Assembly: GCF_017603825.1 (NCBI RefSeq)
Contig: NZ_CP072014.1
Span: forward strand, 806,001 to 870,000
From: Arthrobacter crystallopoietes
GTDB lineage: Bacteria; Actinomycetota; Actinomycetes; Actinomycetales; Micrococcaceae
Direction of reading: 5' to 3'
Length of the DNA stretch: 64,000 nt
Position 1 is the stretch's first letter; the number at the start of each line of letters is the position of its first letter. Below are positions 1-8,131 of this stretch, piece by piece. The position numbers and the translations under genes were made by a program. The notes beneath the pieces are model-generated. The model worked only from the letters and a program-made list of their open reading frames with translations, had not been told where the DNA came from and did no database searches.

Positions 1-601
1 GGCAACGCCGGCAATATCCCCTACCAGGACTCCCCGCGCGTCCGTTCCGTTCCGCCGGTTACCACCGGCCTAAGAAACCCCTTATTGAAACTCCGGCTCA
101 CTCCAAGCGTCCCCGCAGTCGCACAAGCCGGTCCTTTACCGCGACCCTTGATTGCCACACGATTTCAGCAGAGGAAGTATCGGCGCGCTGAAAAGGACCA
201 CGATTTGTCCCGAGGAACGGAGGAACGAAAATCGTAAGAATTTTCTTCCAGGGGACACGTTGTAGATGAGACACATATTCTTCTTCGAAGAACATGGTGC
301 TGCACAAGCAGTAAGAATCGGGCCGTTCTTTCGATGTCTTCGCTTGGCGGCTTGCCGCTGTCTGTCGCTCTTCTCTGCACAGCGACACGCATAGCGGCGG
401 TTCTCACGAGTACCACCATGAGTATCATCCGGTTCTATGCTCGTTAGACCCCTCATGTCTCAGGGGGAAGATACCCCACAAAATTTGATTCAACAGGGAC
501 TGGTCATGATTGAGCACTCTGAAGCGCCGTCTAGCCCTAATCGCGCGCAAAGCGATAGCGGTAAACTGATACGGGAAATCACCGATGACGGGGAGAGTCC
601 C
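1..601. other. Leader region without a supported gene
   Basis: No gene is supported here. A plus-strand frame is open from base 1 to about 234, but its translation is proline/arginine rich and unlike any family I recognise; it could be the tail of an upstream gene or noise. A 12-bp perfect palindrome with a central CG (TTCTTCGAAGAA, 281-292) is the only marked structure and could be an operator. The rest is presumably the leader of the LacI-type gene. Confidence 0.4.
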
Positions 602-1630
602 ATGGAAGATACGCGGGATACTTCACCCGTTACTATGGCAACCCTTGCCAAGCGGGTCGGAGTGCACATCTCGACGGTTTCGCGGGCGTTGCAGGAACCG
701 CGGCAACATACGACCAACAAGACCACCCTGATAATCAGGGAGCTGGCCGACCAACTCGATTTTCAGCCGGATGCCACAGCTTCACGGTTACGGACCCGCC
801 GCAGCCGGCTCATCGGCGTCACGGTCCCGAGCCTGACCGATCCGGTTCACGCCACCACCTATGAAGGCATCGACAAGCAGGCCTTGCGCAGAGGCTACTC
901 GACCATGTTGAGCATGTCGGCCAATCTTGATGATCGCTCTCCCAGCCGCGCCAACAGCCTTATCCGCAGCCGTGTCGAAGGAATCATCATCCAAGACACC
1001 TTTGAGGGCGATCTCCTCCCGGCGACTTTGCGGAAGCGGCACATACCGTATGTGATGTGCCTGAGGAAGAACGACAACGAGGTTTCAGTCGCGGTCGACG
1101 ATCTGCTGGGTGGACGGTTGGCTGCTGAGCATCTGGCGGCAGCGGGACATACGGAGATAGCGATCATTTCGCCTGATAGTTCAGTGAGCACGGGCAGGGA
1201 CAGAGTCGAAGGCTTTCGGCGCCGCATGCTGGAATTGGGCACAAGGATTGACGATTCACGGATAGTCCCTGCGGGATTCGATATTGCCTCCGGCCAGCGC
1301 GCCGCCGAAACGCTGCTTGACTGGCCTAAACTTCCCACAGCCATCTTTGCCAGCAACGACCTGACTGCCGCCGGCATCATGTTCAGGCTCCGGGAGGCAG
1401 GGATAACGATAGGGCGCGACGTCGCCCTGGTCGGCTACAACGACATAGAAATTTCCAAGCATCTGCCGGTGCCTCTGACCACCATTGCTTCCCCTCTGCA
1501 TGAGGTGGGAGCCAGAAGCCTCGACACCCTGGTCGAGGCCATCGAAGGCCGCACGCCACGCTCCTTGAAACTCACGCCGCAGCTGCTCGCCAGGGAATCA
1601 ACACTTGCATTCGCTCCGGTGAACGCCTGA
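602..1630 (+). CDS. LacI-family transcriptional regulator of the hydantoin cluster
   Basis: DNA-binding repressor of the LacI/GalR family, 342 residues from this start. The N-terminal helix-turn-helix is at residues 12-31 (ATLAKRVGVHISTVSRALQE), followed by a hinge with the usual F-x-P-x-A-x-x-L pattern and a periplasmic-binding-protein-like effector domain beginning around LIGVTVP. In-frame ATGs exist at 437 and 506, but 602 has a GGGGAGAG ribosome site about 5 bases upstream and gives the normal family length. The gene lies directly before the hydantoin genes and about 260 bp before a LacI-type palindrome that overlaps their promoter, so it is the likely repressor of that operon. The inducer is unknown; a hydantoin or N-carbamoyl amino acid is an inference. 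Confidence 0.88.
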   Translation: MEDTRDTSPVTMATLAKRVGVHISTVSRALQEPRQHTTNKTTLIIRELADQLDFQPDATASRLRTRRSRLIGVTVPSLTDPVHATTYEGIDKQALRRGYSTMLSMSANLDDRSPSRANSLIRSRVEGIIIQDTFEGDLLPATLRKRHIPYVMCLRKNDNEVSVAVDDLLGGRLAAEHLAAAGHTEIAIISPDSSVSTGRDRVEGFRRRMLELGTRIDDSRIVPAGFDIASGQRAAETLLDWPKLPTAIFASNDLTAAGIMFRLREAGITIGRDVALVGYNDIEISKHLPVPLTTIASPLHEVGARSLDTLVEAIEGRTPRSLKLTPQLLARESTLAFAPVNA

Positions 1631-1892
1631 TCTTTTCCGAACAGCTTCCGCCGTCCTGCTCCAAGCGTTTGCTCTCATCATGGCCGTGAAGATGTTGGCC
1701 TGCTCCGTGTGACCCCGTCTGTTCCCGCCTGGGCTGGAACACCGTTAGTTCGCGGTCGCGACTTGGCCGCTCTTTCTGCCTCCCCGCCATCAAGCCATGT
1801 CCTTGCCGGGCATCCCGTTCCAGGCGGGATCCTCAGCACGACTGCATATCCTTCAGGTCGCGGGGCCCGCTAAGCAATCTCAAAAAAATTTC

Positions 1893-1906
1893 TGCAATCG
1901 ATTGCA
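1893..1906. promoter_or_regulatory. LacI-type operator palindrome
   Basis: TGCAATCGATTGCA is a perfect 14-bp palindrome with the central CG typical of LacI/GalR operators. It overlaps the -35 box of the promoter for the hydantoin genes, a position where binding would block RNA polymerase. Binding by the adjacent regulator is inferred from family and position. Confidence 0.7.
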
Positions 1907-1930
1907 ATGTCCTCTTGCCCTCGCTAAAGT
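1902..1930 (+). promoter_or_regulatory. Sigma70-type promoter of the hydantoin operon
   Basis: A -35 box TTGCAA (1902-1907) and a -10 box TAAAGT (1925-1930) are separated by 17 bases. Transcription would start near 1937, about 80 bases before the first gene. The -35 lies within the right half of the operator palindrome. Confidence 0.6.
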
Positions 1931-1951
1931 TGTTGCCCAGAGGCATCAAAA

Positions 1952-1965
1952 GTGATGGGGATCAC
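1952..1965. promoter_or_regulatory. CRP-type site GTGA-N6-TCAC
   Basis: GTGATGGGGATCAC, inside a 7-bp inverted repeat (AAGTGAT/ATCACTT, 1950-1967), matches the CRP/GlxR core GTGA-N6-TCAC. It lies just downstream of the predicted transcription start. Three more copies occur before other catabolic genes in the window, which suggests a shared global regulator. Confidence 0.45.
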
Positions 1966-2015
1966 TTCCGCTCCGGGGCCTGATGCCGGTATTCGCTCTC
2001 TCAAAGGCACTCTCT

Positions 2016-3272
2016 ATGGAAACACTTGACGGCATTTCTACGGGCCGGATCGATCGGCTGTTTGCAGGTATTGAAGCTTTTGTCGATCCCGCATTTGACG
2101 GTTGGACGAGGACTGTCTTTAGCCCTTCTTATCGGGCGGAACGTTCCTGGATGACCGAGGAATTCATACTCGCGGGACTCGAGGATGTGCGTGTCGATGA
2201 CTTTGGAAACATCGTCGGGATATTGCCCGGACGCTACAGTGACGCCAAGCCCATCGTGATCGGCTCACATACGGACACTGTCGAGCGCGGCGGCCGGTTC
2301 GATGGAATCGTTGGCGTCCTGGGCGCACTCGAGGTTGCGCAGCGGATCAAGGAATCCGGAAGTGTCCTGAACCGGCCGCTGATGGTCATTGACTTCTTCG
2401 GCGAAGAGGCTAACCCGTTCGGGCTTACCTGCCTCGGCAGCAGGGCGCTTGCGGGCAGTCTGACGGTGACGGATCTGGAGCGTGTGAGCCCGGAAGGCAA
2501 GCGCCTGGGCGATGCGATGCAGTCCTTCGGCCTGGACCCCTCACGTGCCGTCAGCGGCAAGCATCCGGCGCAGGGCAGCTGGCATGCCTACCTCGAACTG
2601 CACATTGAACAAAGTTCAACCTTGGATCAGACGGGGTGCAATATCGGCGTCGTCTCGGCCATCGCCGGAATCAAGCGACTGGTAGGTCGCTACATGGGCC
2701 AATACGACCATGCGGGCGGTGCCCGGATGAAGACCAGAAAAGACGCGCTGCTTGCCGCTGCTTCTTCCGCTCTGGCGCTTCATGAGTTCGCCTGTGGAAG
2801 TCCGGAATATGCAGTGGCAACCACAACGCATATCGACTCCCTGCAGCTGGCGCAGAACGTTGTACCCGGCCGATCGGAACTTCGGGCGGAACTACGCTCA
2901 ACAGATTCCGCCTGGTTCGGAGCCATCGAGAAAGACCTCGCGCTGCGGCTGTCCATGCGCGCGGCAGAGTTCGGCTGCGAGCTGGACGTCGAATGGTTTC
3001 TCGATAACGAAATCACGCACACCGATGCCACGCTCCAGGAAACCATTGCCGCTGCATCAACCAGTCTGGGACTGACCTGGACCGCGGTTCCGAGCGGGGC
3101 CACCCACGACTCGGTACATATGACGGGGATAGCCCCCATGGGCATGATCTTCATCCCATCGATCGACGGCCGAAGCCACTGCCCGGAAGAGTTCACGCCC
3201 AAAAAAGACATACTCAACGGCATTGCGGTACTCGAAAAAAGCGTCCGTCTGGTCGATGAATCACGGCCTTGA
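2016..3272 (+). CDS. M20-family Zn amidohydrolase, N-carbamoyl-L-amino-acid hydrolase type
   Basis: Cytoplasmic peptidase-M20 fold enzyme (418 residues) of the allantoate amidohydrolase/L-carbamoylase/beta-ureidopropionase group, which removes the carbamoyl group as CO2 and ammonia. Visible motifs are the metal-binding GSHTDTV (about residue 85), GGRFDG (about 95), FFGEEANPFG with its metal and catalytic acids (about 130), ELHIEQ and, near the C-terminus, SGATHDS with the last metal-binding histidine. The ATG at 1983 is in frame, but 2016 is preceded by AAAGG and matches family N-termini better. It is the first gene of the operon and ends 56 bases before the D-carbamoylase. With a second M20 enzyme downstream, this copy may prefer other ureido compounds; L-carbamoylase is the most likely role. 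Confidence 0.85.
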   Translation: METLDGISTGRIDRLFAGIEAFVDPAFDGWTRTVFSPSYRAERSWMTEEFILAGLEDVRVDDFGNIVGILPGRYSDAKPIVIGSHTDTVERGGRFDGIVGVLGALEVAQRIKESGSVLNRPLMVIDFFGEEANPFGLTCLGSRALAGSLTVTDLERVSPEGKRLGDAMQSFGLDPSRAVSGKHPAQGSWHAYLELHIEQSSTLDQTGCNIGVVSAIAGIKRLVGRYMGQYDHAGGARMKTRKDALLAAASSALALHEFACGSPEYAVATTTHIDSLQLAQNVVPGRSELRAELRSTDSAWFGAIEKDLALRLSMRAAEFGCELDVEWFLDNEITHTDATLQETIAAASTSLGLTWTAVPSGATHDSVHMTGIAPMGMIFIPSIDGRSHCPEEFTPKKDILNGIAVLEKSVRLVDESRP

Positions 3273-3328
3273 ACCGGCGCTTTTCAAAGGGAAACAGATC
3301 TAGGAAAAACGGAAAGAAGGAAAACAAA

Positions 3329-4276
3329 TTGGCGAAAAACTTGATGCTCGCGGTTGCTCAAGTCGGCGGTATCGATAGTTCGGAATCAAAACCCGAAGTC
3401 GTCGCACGCCTGATTGCCCTGCTGGAAGAAGCAGCGTCCCAGGGCGCGGAACTCGTGGTCTTTCCCGAACTCACGCTGACTACGTTTTTCCCGCGGACCT
3501 GGTTCGAAGAAGGGCACTTCGATGAATACTTCGAAAAATCCATGCCCAATGACGATGTCCGGCCCCTCTTCGAACGTGCCAAAGACCTTGGCGTGGGTTT
3601 CTACCTCGGGTACGCGGAACTGACCAGTGATCAGAAGCGGTACAACACATCGATCCTGGTGAACAAGCACGGCGACATCGTCGGCAAGTACCGCAAGATG
3701 CATCTGCCGGGCCATGCCGACAACCGGGAAGGACTTCCCAACCAGCATCTCGAAAAGAAATACTTCCTCGAAGGAGACCTCGGATTCGGTGTCTTCGACT
3801 TCCATGGCGTCCAGGTCGGCATGTGCCTCTGCAACGACCGACGCTGGCCCGAGGTCTACCGCTCGCTTTCCCTGCAGGGAGCAGAACTCGTCGTCCTAGG
3901 CTACAACACCCCCGATTTCGTTCCCGGCTGGCAGGAAGAGCCGCACGCAAAGATGTTCACACACCTTCTCTCACTTCAGGCGGGCGCATACCAGAACTCG
4001 GTATTTGTCGCCGCCGCCGGCAAATCGGGCTTCGAGGACGGGCACCACATGATCGGTGGATCAGCGGTCGTCGCGCCCAGCGGCGAAATCCTGGCCAAAG
4101 CGGCCGGCGAGGGCGATGAAGTCGTCGTCGTGAAAGCAGACATCGACATGGGCAGGCCCTATAAGGAAAGCGTCTTCGACTTCGCCGCCCACCGGCGCCC
4201 CGACGCGTACGGCATCATCGCCGAAAGAAAAGGGCGGGGCGCCCCGCTGCCCGTCCCATTCAACGTGAATGACTAA
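3329..4276 (+). CDS. hyuC: N-carbamoyl-D-amino-acid amidohydrolase (D-carbamoylase)
   Basis: Nitrilase-superfamily enzyme of 315 residues that converts N-carbamoyl-D-amino acids to D-amino acids, CO2 and ammonia, following ring opening by D-hydantoinase. The catalytic triad is visible: Glu47 in FPELTLTTFFPR, Lys123 in KYRKMHLPG and Cys168 in CLCNDRRWPE. The CNDRRWPE block and LTTFFPR are characteristic of D-carbamoylases rather than general nitrilases. A TTG start at 3329 is chosen because GAAGG lies 8 bases upstream; the next in-frame start, ATG at 3344, is also possible, and the earlier ATG at 3269 would add a lysine-rich tail absent from the family. It sits between the first M20 enzyme and the hydantoinase in the same operon. 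Confidence 0.93.
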   Translation: MAKNLMLAVAQVGGIDSSESKPEVVARLIALLEEAASQGAELVVFPELTLTTFFPRTWFEEGHFDEYFEKSMPNDDVRPLFERAKDLGVGFYLGYAELTSDQKRYNTSILVNKHGDIVGKYRKMHLPGHADNREGLPNQHLEKKYFLEGDLGFGVFDFHGVQVGMCLCNDRRWPEVYRSLSLQGAELVVLGYNTPDFVPGWQEEPHAKMFTHLLSLQAGAYQNSVFVAAAGKSGFEDGHHMIGGSAVVAPSGEILAKAAGEGDEVVVVKADIDMGRPYKESVFDFAAHRRPDAYGIIAERKGRGAPLPVPFNVND

Positions 4277-4310
4277 GAGACCAATCAAACAAGAAAGACG
4301 GTAACCAAAA

Positions 4311-5684
4311 ATGGATGCGAAACTCCTTGTTGGCGGCACCATTGTTTCCTCGACCGGGAAAATCCGTGCCGACGTGCTCATCGAAAACGGCAAAGTCGCC
4401 GCCGTCGGCATGCTGGACGCCGCGACACCGGACACTGTCGAACGCGTCGACTGCGACGGAAAATACGTCATGCCCGGCGGCATCGACGTCCACACCCACA
4501 TCGACTCCCCCCTGATGGGGACCACCACCGCCGATGACTTTGTCAGCGGAACAATTGCAGCCGCCACCGGCGGAACCACGACCATCGTCGACTTCGGACA
4601 ACAGCTCGCCGGCAAGAACCTGCTGGAATCCGCCGACGCGCACCACAAAAAAGCCCAGGGCAAATCCGTCATCGATTACGGCTTCCATATGTGCGTCACG
4701 GACCTTTATGAGAATTTCGATTCACATATGGCAGAACTGACCCAGGACGGGATCTCCAGTTTCAAAGTCTTCATGGCCTACCGCGGCAGCCTGATGATCA
4801 ACGACGGCGAACTGTTCGACATCCTGAAGGGAGTCGGCTCCAGCGGTGCCAAACTGTGCGTCCACGCGGAGAACGGCGACGTCATCGACAGGATCGCCGC
4901 CGACCTCTACGCCCAGGGAAAAACCGGCCCCGGGACCCACGAGATCGCACGCCCGCCGGCATCGGAAGTCGAAGCAGTCAGCCGGGCCATCAAGATCTCC
5001 CGGATGGCCGAGGTACCGCTGTATTTCGTGCATCTTTCCACCCAGGGGGCCGTCGAGGAAGTAGCAGCCGCGCAGATGACAGGATGGCCCATCAGCGCCG
5101 AAACCTGCACGCACTACCTGTCGCTGAGCCGGGACATCTACGACCAGCCCGGCTTCGAGCCGGCCAAAGCCGTCCTCACGCCACCGCTGCGTACCCAGGA
5201 ACACCAGGACGCGTTGTGGAGAGGCATCAACACCGGTGCGCTCAGCGTCGTCAGTTCGGACCACTGCCCGTTCTGCTTTGAGGAAAAGCAGCGGATGGGG
5301 GCGGACGACTTCCGGCAGATCCCCAACGGCGGACCCGGCGTGGAGCACCGGATGCTCGTAATGTACGAGACCGGTGTCGCGGAAGGAAAAATGACGATCG
5401 AGAAATTCGTCGAGGTGACCGCCGAGAACCCGGCCAAGCAATTCGACATGTACCCCAAAAAGGGAACAATAGCGCCGGGCTCCGATGCAGACATTATCGT
5501 GGTCGACCCCAACGGAACAACCCTCATCAGCGCCGACACCCAAAAGCAGAACATGGACTACACCCTGTTCGAAGGCTTCAAAATCCGTTGCTCCATCGAC
5601 CAGGTCTTCTCGCGCGGCGACTTGATCAGCGTCAAAGGCGACTATGTCGGTGCAAGCGGACGCGGCGAATTCATCAAGCGATAG
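4311..5684 (+). CDS. hyuH: D-hydantoinase / dihydropyrimidinase
   Basis: Cyclic amidohydrolase (457 residues) that opens 5-substituted hydantoins, and probably dihydropyrimidines, to N-carbamoyl amino acids. All binuclear-metal ligands of the family are visible: His61 and His63 (DVHTHID), the carbamylated Lys152 (FKVFMAY, with Tyr157 at the substrate loop), His185 (VHAENGD), His241 (FVHLST) and Asp317 (SSDHCPF). The C-terminal GTIAPGSDADIIVVDPN block is typical of bacterial D-hydantoinases and differs from the L-selective enzyme known from Arthrobacter aurescens. It lies 34 bases after the D-carbamoylase, giving the classical D-hydantoinase/D-carbamoylase pair; producers of this type such as Arthrobacter crystallopoietes are known in the family. 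Confidence 0.93.
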   Translation: MDAKLLVGGTIVSSTGKIRADVLIENGKVAAVGMLDAATPDTVERVDCDGKYVMPGGIDVHTHIDSPLMGTTTADDFVSGTIAAATGGTTTIVDFGQQLAGKNLLESADAHHKKAQGKSVIDYGFHMCVTDLYENFDSHMAELTQDGISSFKVFMAYRGSLMINDGELFDILKGVGSSGAKLCVHAENGDVIDRIAADLYAQGKTGPGTHEIARPPASEVEAVSRAIKISRMAEVPLYFVHLSTQGAVEEVAAAQMTGWPISAETCTHYLSLSRDIYDQPGFEPAKAVLTPPLRTQEHQDALWRGINTGALSVVSSDHCPFCFEEKQRMGADDFRQIPNGGPGVEHRMLVMYETGVAEGKMTIEKFVEVTAENPAKQFDMYPKKGTIAPGSDADIIVVDPNGTTLISADTQKQNMDYTLFEGFKIRCSIDQVFSRGDLISVKGDYVGASGRGEFIKR

Positions 5685-5759
5685 ATACTGCGCTGCAGGT
5701 ATCGCAACCTCAACAACTATTTACCGGTCAATGGAGACCGCTCACTAAAGGAACGCTAA

Positions 5760-7241
5760 ATGTCTGTTTCACAGCAAAAAGCCTCTCCGCTCTATAACAA
5801 AGAACTGTCCCCCGAATCCGCCTCCGGGACATGGAAAACCGTCAACCTGTTCAACTGGTGGATGTCCGCCTGGCACAGCCTGGGCGGCTACACCGTAGCC
5901 ATCGGGCTCTTCGCCCTGGGGCTGATGGGCTGGCAGGTTATCCTGGCCTTCTCCATCGGCATCGTCATCCTGTACTTCGTCAACAACCTCAGCGGCGTCG
6001 CGGGCCAGCGCGTCAAGGTGCCGTTCCCCGTTTTCGCCCGTGCCTCCTTCGGAGTCTACGGGGCAAACATCCCGGCACTGCTCAGGGCCGTGGTCGCCAT
6101 CGCCTGGTACGGAATCCAGACCTACCTTGCGTCGGCAGTCGTCATGCTCCTGGCCATCAAGATAGTGCCAGGAGCGGCCGGCCTCGAGGAAGTCAGCTTC
6201 CTAGGCCTGTCAGCACTGGGCTGGATTTGCTTCCTGGGGCTCTCACTCATCCAGCTCCTCGTGCTCCTGGGCGGTATGGAAGCAGTACGCCGGCTCTCCG
6301 ACTTCGCCGGGCCCACCATCTGGGTCGCAATGCTCGCCCTGGCGATCTGGGTGCTTTCCCGGGCCGATTGGAGCATCGACTTCACTTACTCCATGGCGCA
6401 GCTGGGAAGCGCCGGCGCACAAACCATCAGCTTCGCCTCGGCCATCTTCATCATCGTGGCATACTTCGCCGGCCCGTCGCTGAACTTCGCCGACTTCACC
6501 CGCAACGCCCCCTCTGAAGCATCCGTGAGGAAGGGAAACGCGCTCGGCCTCCTGATCAACGCCATCGCCTTCGGCATCATCTCAGTCGTCATTGCGCTTG
6601 CATCCGTGAAAGTCTACGGAGAGGCGATCCACGACCCCATCGCGCTGCTGGCAGACATCGACAGCATCACGCTGCTTCTCATCGCGATCATCGCCGTAGG
6701 CCTGGCGACCGCGGGCATCAACATCATTTTGAACTTCGTCTCCCCCGTTTACGACCTCATCAACGTGTGGCCCAAGGTGTTCACGTTCCGCAGCGCCGGC
6801 GTGCTCGTCGCTGTGCTGGCCGTCGTTATAACCCCGTGGAACCTGTTCGCGAACCCGGTCATCGTCAACCAGTTCGTTGGTGGAGTGGGCGCTTTGATGG
6901 GACCGCTCTTCGGTGTGATCATGACCGATTACTACCTGGTCAAAAAGTGCCGGATCCAAACCGATGAACTTTTCAATGCCGAACCGTCAGGGCTTTACTA
7001 CTACAAGAAGGGCTACAACCCCAAAGCTGTAGGGGCCCTGGCCGTGGCAGGCCTGTTCACGATCGTCATGTCAGTTATTCCGGCTTTCGCAAGCTGGGCG
7101 CCCCTGGCCTGGCCGGTAGGTGTCCTGGTCGGTGCCGGTTTGTACTACTTCATCTCCCGCAAAGACATTGTGAAGTCCGGTCCGGACTACTCCCGCTCCA
7201 GCGAAAGCATTTCGGCTGAAGCTGTACAAACGCTCGACTAA
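5760..7241 (+). CDS. hyuP: NCS1-family hydantoin permease
   Basis: Membrane transporter of the nucleobase:cation symporter-1 family, 493 residues with about 12 hydrophobic segments. It resembles the sodium-hydantoin carrier Mhp1: the N-terminal NLFNWWMSAWHSLGGY block, the substrate-site segment AIAWYGIQTYLAS with its Trp and Gln, and ILNFVSPVYDL with the conserved Asn. It would import hydantoins for the enzymes encoded on both sides. ATG at 5760 follows AAAGGAACGCTAA. Allantoin or uracil are alternative substrates within the family, but gene context favours hydantoins. Confidence 0.88.
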   Translation: MSVSQQKASPLYNKELSPESASGTWKTVNLFNWWMSAWHSLGGYTVAIGLFALGLMGWQVILAFSIGIVILYFVNNLSGVAGQRVKVPFPVFARASFGVYGANIPALLRAVVAIAWYGIQTYLASAVVMLLAIKIVPGAAGLEEVSFLGLSALGWICFLGLSLIQLLVLLGGMEAVRRLSDFAGPTIWVAMLALAIWVLSRADWSIDFTYSMAQLGSAGAQTISFASAIFIIVAYFAGPSLNFADFTRNAPSEASVRKGNALGLLINAIAFGIISVVIALASVKVYGEAIHDPIALLADIDSITLLLIAIIAVGLATAGINIILNFVSPVYDLINVWPKVFTFRSAGVLVAVLAVVITPWNLFANPVIVNQFVGGVGALMGPLFGVIMTDYYLVKKCRIQTDELFNAEPSGLYYYKKGYNPKAVGALAVAGLFTIVMSVIPAFASWAPLAWPVGVLVGAGLYYFISRKDIVKSGPDYSRSSESISAEAVQTLD

Positions 7242-7266
7242 AAACCTCAGTTCCCTACGTCAAGCG

Positions 7267-7302
7267 GGCAGGTGTCGAGGACGGTCCAACTCGACACCTG
7301 CC
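7267..7302. terminator. Intercistronic hairpin between permease and racemase
   Basis: GGCAGGTGTCGAG and its reverse complement form a 13-bp perfect stem with a 10-nt loop, 25 bases after the permease stop. No U-tract follows, so it more likely attenuates or stabilises the mRNA than ends it. It could lower racemase and second amidohydrolase expression relative to upstream genes. Confidence 0.5.
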
Positions 7303-7338
7303 GCCCGAACCGGCCTCATCAGGCGAAGGATACCCACG

Positions 7339-8103
7339 ATGCGAATTCTTGTCATCAACCCCAACTCGAACCACGCCATGACGCAGAACATCGACCGCAT
7401 GGCCAAGAGCATGGCCGGTCCAGACACAATAATCTCAACCATCTCCCCGGAGATGGCTCCTGCCTCCATTGAAAGCCACGCGGAGGACATCGTCGCCGGC
7501 TACAGGCTCATAGAAGCCGCAACGACACATCCGGAACCCTATGACGCCCTGGTCATAGCCTGCTACTACGACCCGGCACTCGAGGCGCTCCGGGAAGTCC
7601 TCGACGTTCCTGTTATCGGCATCGCAGAAGCCTCCGCACACATGGCCAGCCTGGTCGCCCCGAAATTTTCCGTCGTGACCGTGCTTCGCCGCGGCGTCCG
7701 CCACGTCGAAAACGTCATCGACGCCGCAGGACTGTCCTCGCGATGCGCTTCAGTCCGCGGCGTGGATCTGGGTGTACTGGACATCGATGCCGACCACGAA
7801 CGGGCCGCAACACTCATCGCTGCTGAGGCGTTAAAGGCCATCAGCGAAGACGGAGCCGAAGCCATCGCCCTGGGCTGCGCCGGCATGGGCCCACTCGACA
7901 AACGGTTGCAGGAGGAGCTGGGAGTTCCTGTTCTTGACGGGGTGGCATGCGCTGTGCCCCTCGCCGAATCATGCGTCAAATACGGGATCACGACCAGCAA
8001 AATCAACAGCTACGACCGGCCTCCCGCCAAAAAATCGCCAGGTCTTGACCCACTGCTCGAGCAGATCTACGTGCCCGCCACGGAACTAAAAGTTAACGCC
8101 TAG
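7339..8103 (+). CDS. hyuA: Hydantoin racemase (Asp/Glu racemase superfamily)
   Basis: Cofactor-independent racemase of 254 residues that interconverts D- and L-5-monosubstituted hydantoins. The N-terminal MRILVINPNSN block is characteristic, and the two catalytic cysteines are present as Cys75 (VIACYYDPA) and Cys180 (LGCAGMG). Members of this family also include allantoin racemase. Placed after the permease and before the second M20 enzyme, it lets the operon process both enantiomers: the D-form through D-hydantoinase and D-carbamoylase, and any L-carbamoyl product through the M20 enzymes. Confidence 0.92.
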   Translation: MRILVINPNSNHAMTQNIDRMAKSMAGPDTIISTISPEMAPASIESHAEDIVAGYRLIEAATTHPEPYDALVIACYYDPALEALREVLDVPVIGIAEASAHMASLVAPKFSVVTVLRRGVRHVENVIDAAGLSSRCASVRGVDLGVLDIDADHERAATLIAAEALKAISEDGAEAIALGCAGMGPLDKRLQEELGVPVLDGVACAVPLAESCVKYGITTSKINSYDRPPAKKSPGLDPLLEQIYVPATELKVNA

Positions 8104-8131
8104 ATACGGTCCATCACAGGAGATAATCAAC

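Noticed and set aside
281-292. Palindrome TTCTTCGAAGAA before the LacI-type gene
   Set aside because: Differs from the operator at 1893 and lies 310 bp from the start codon; kept only as a note.
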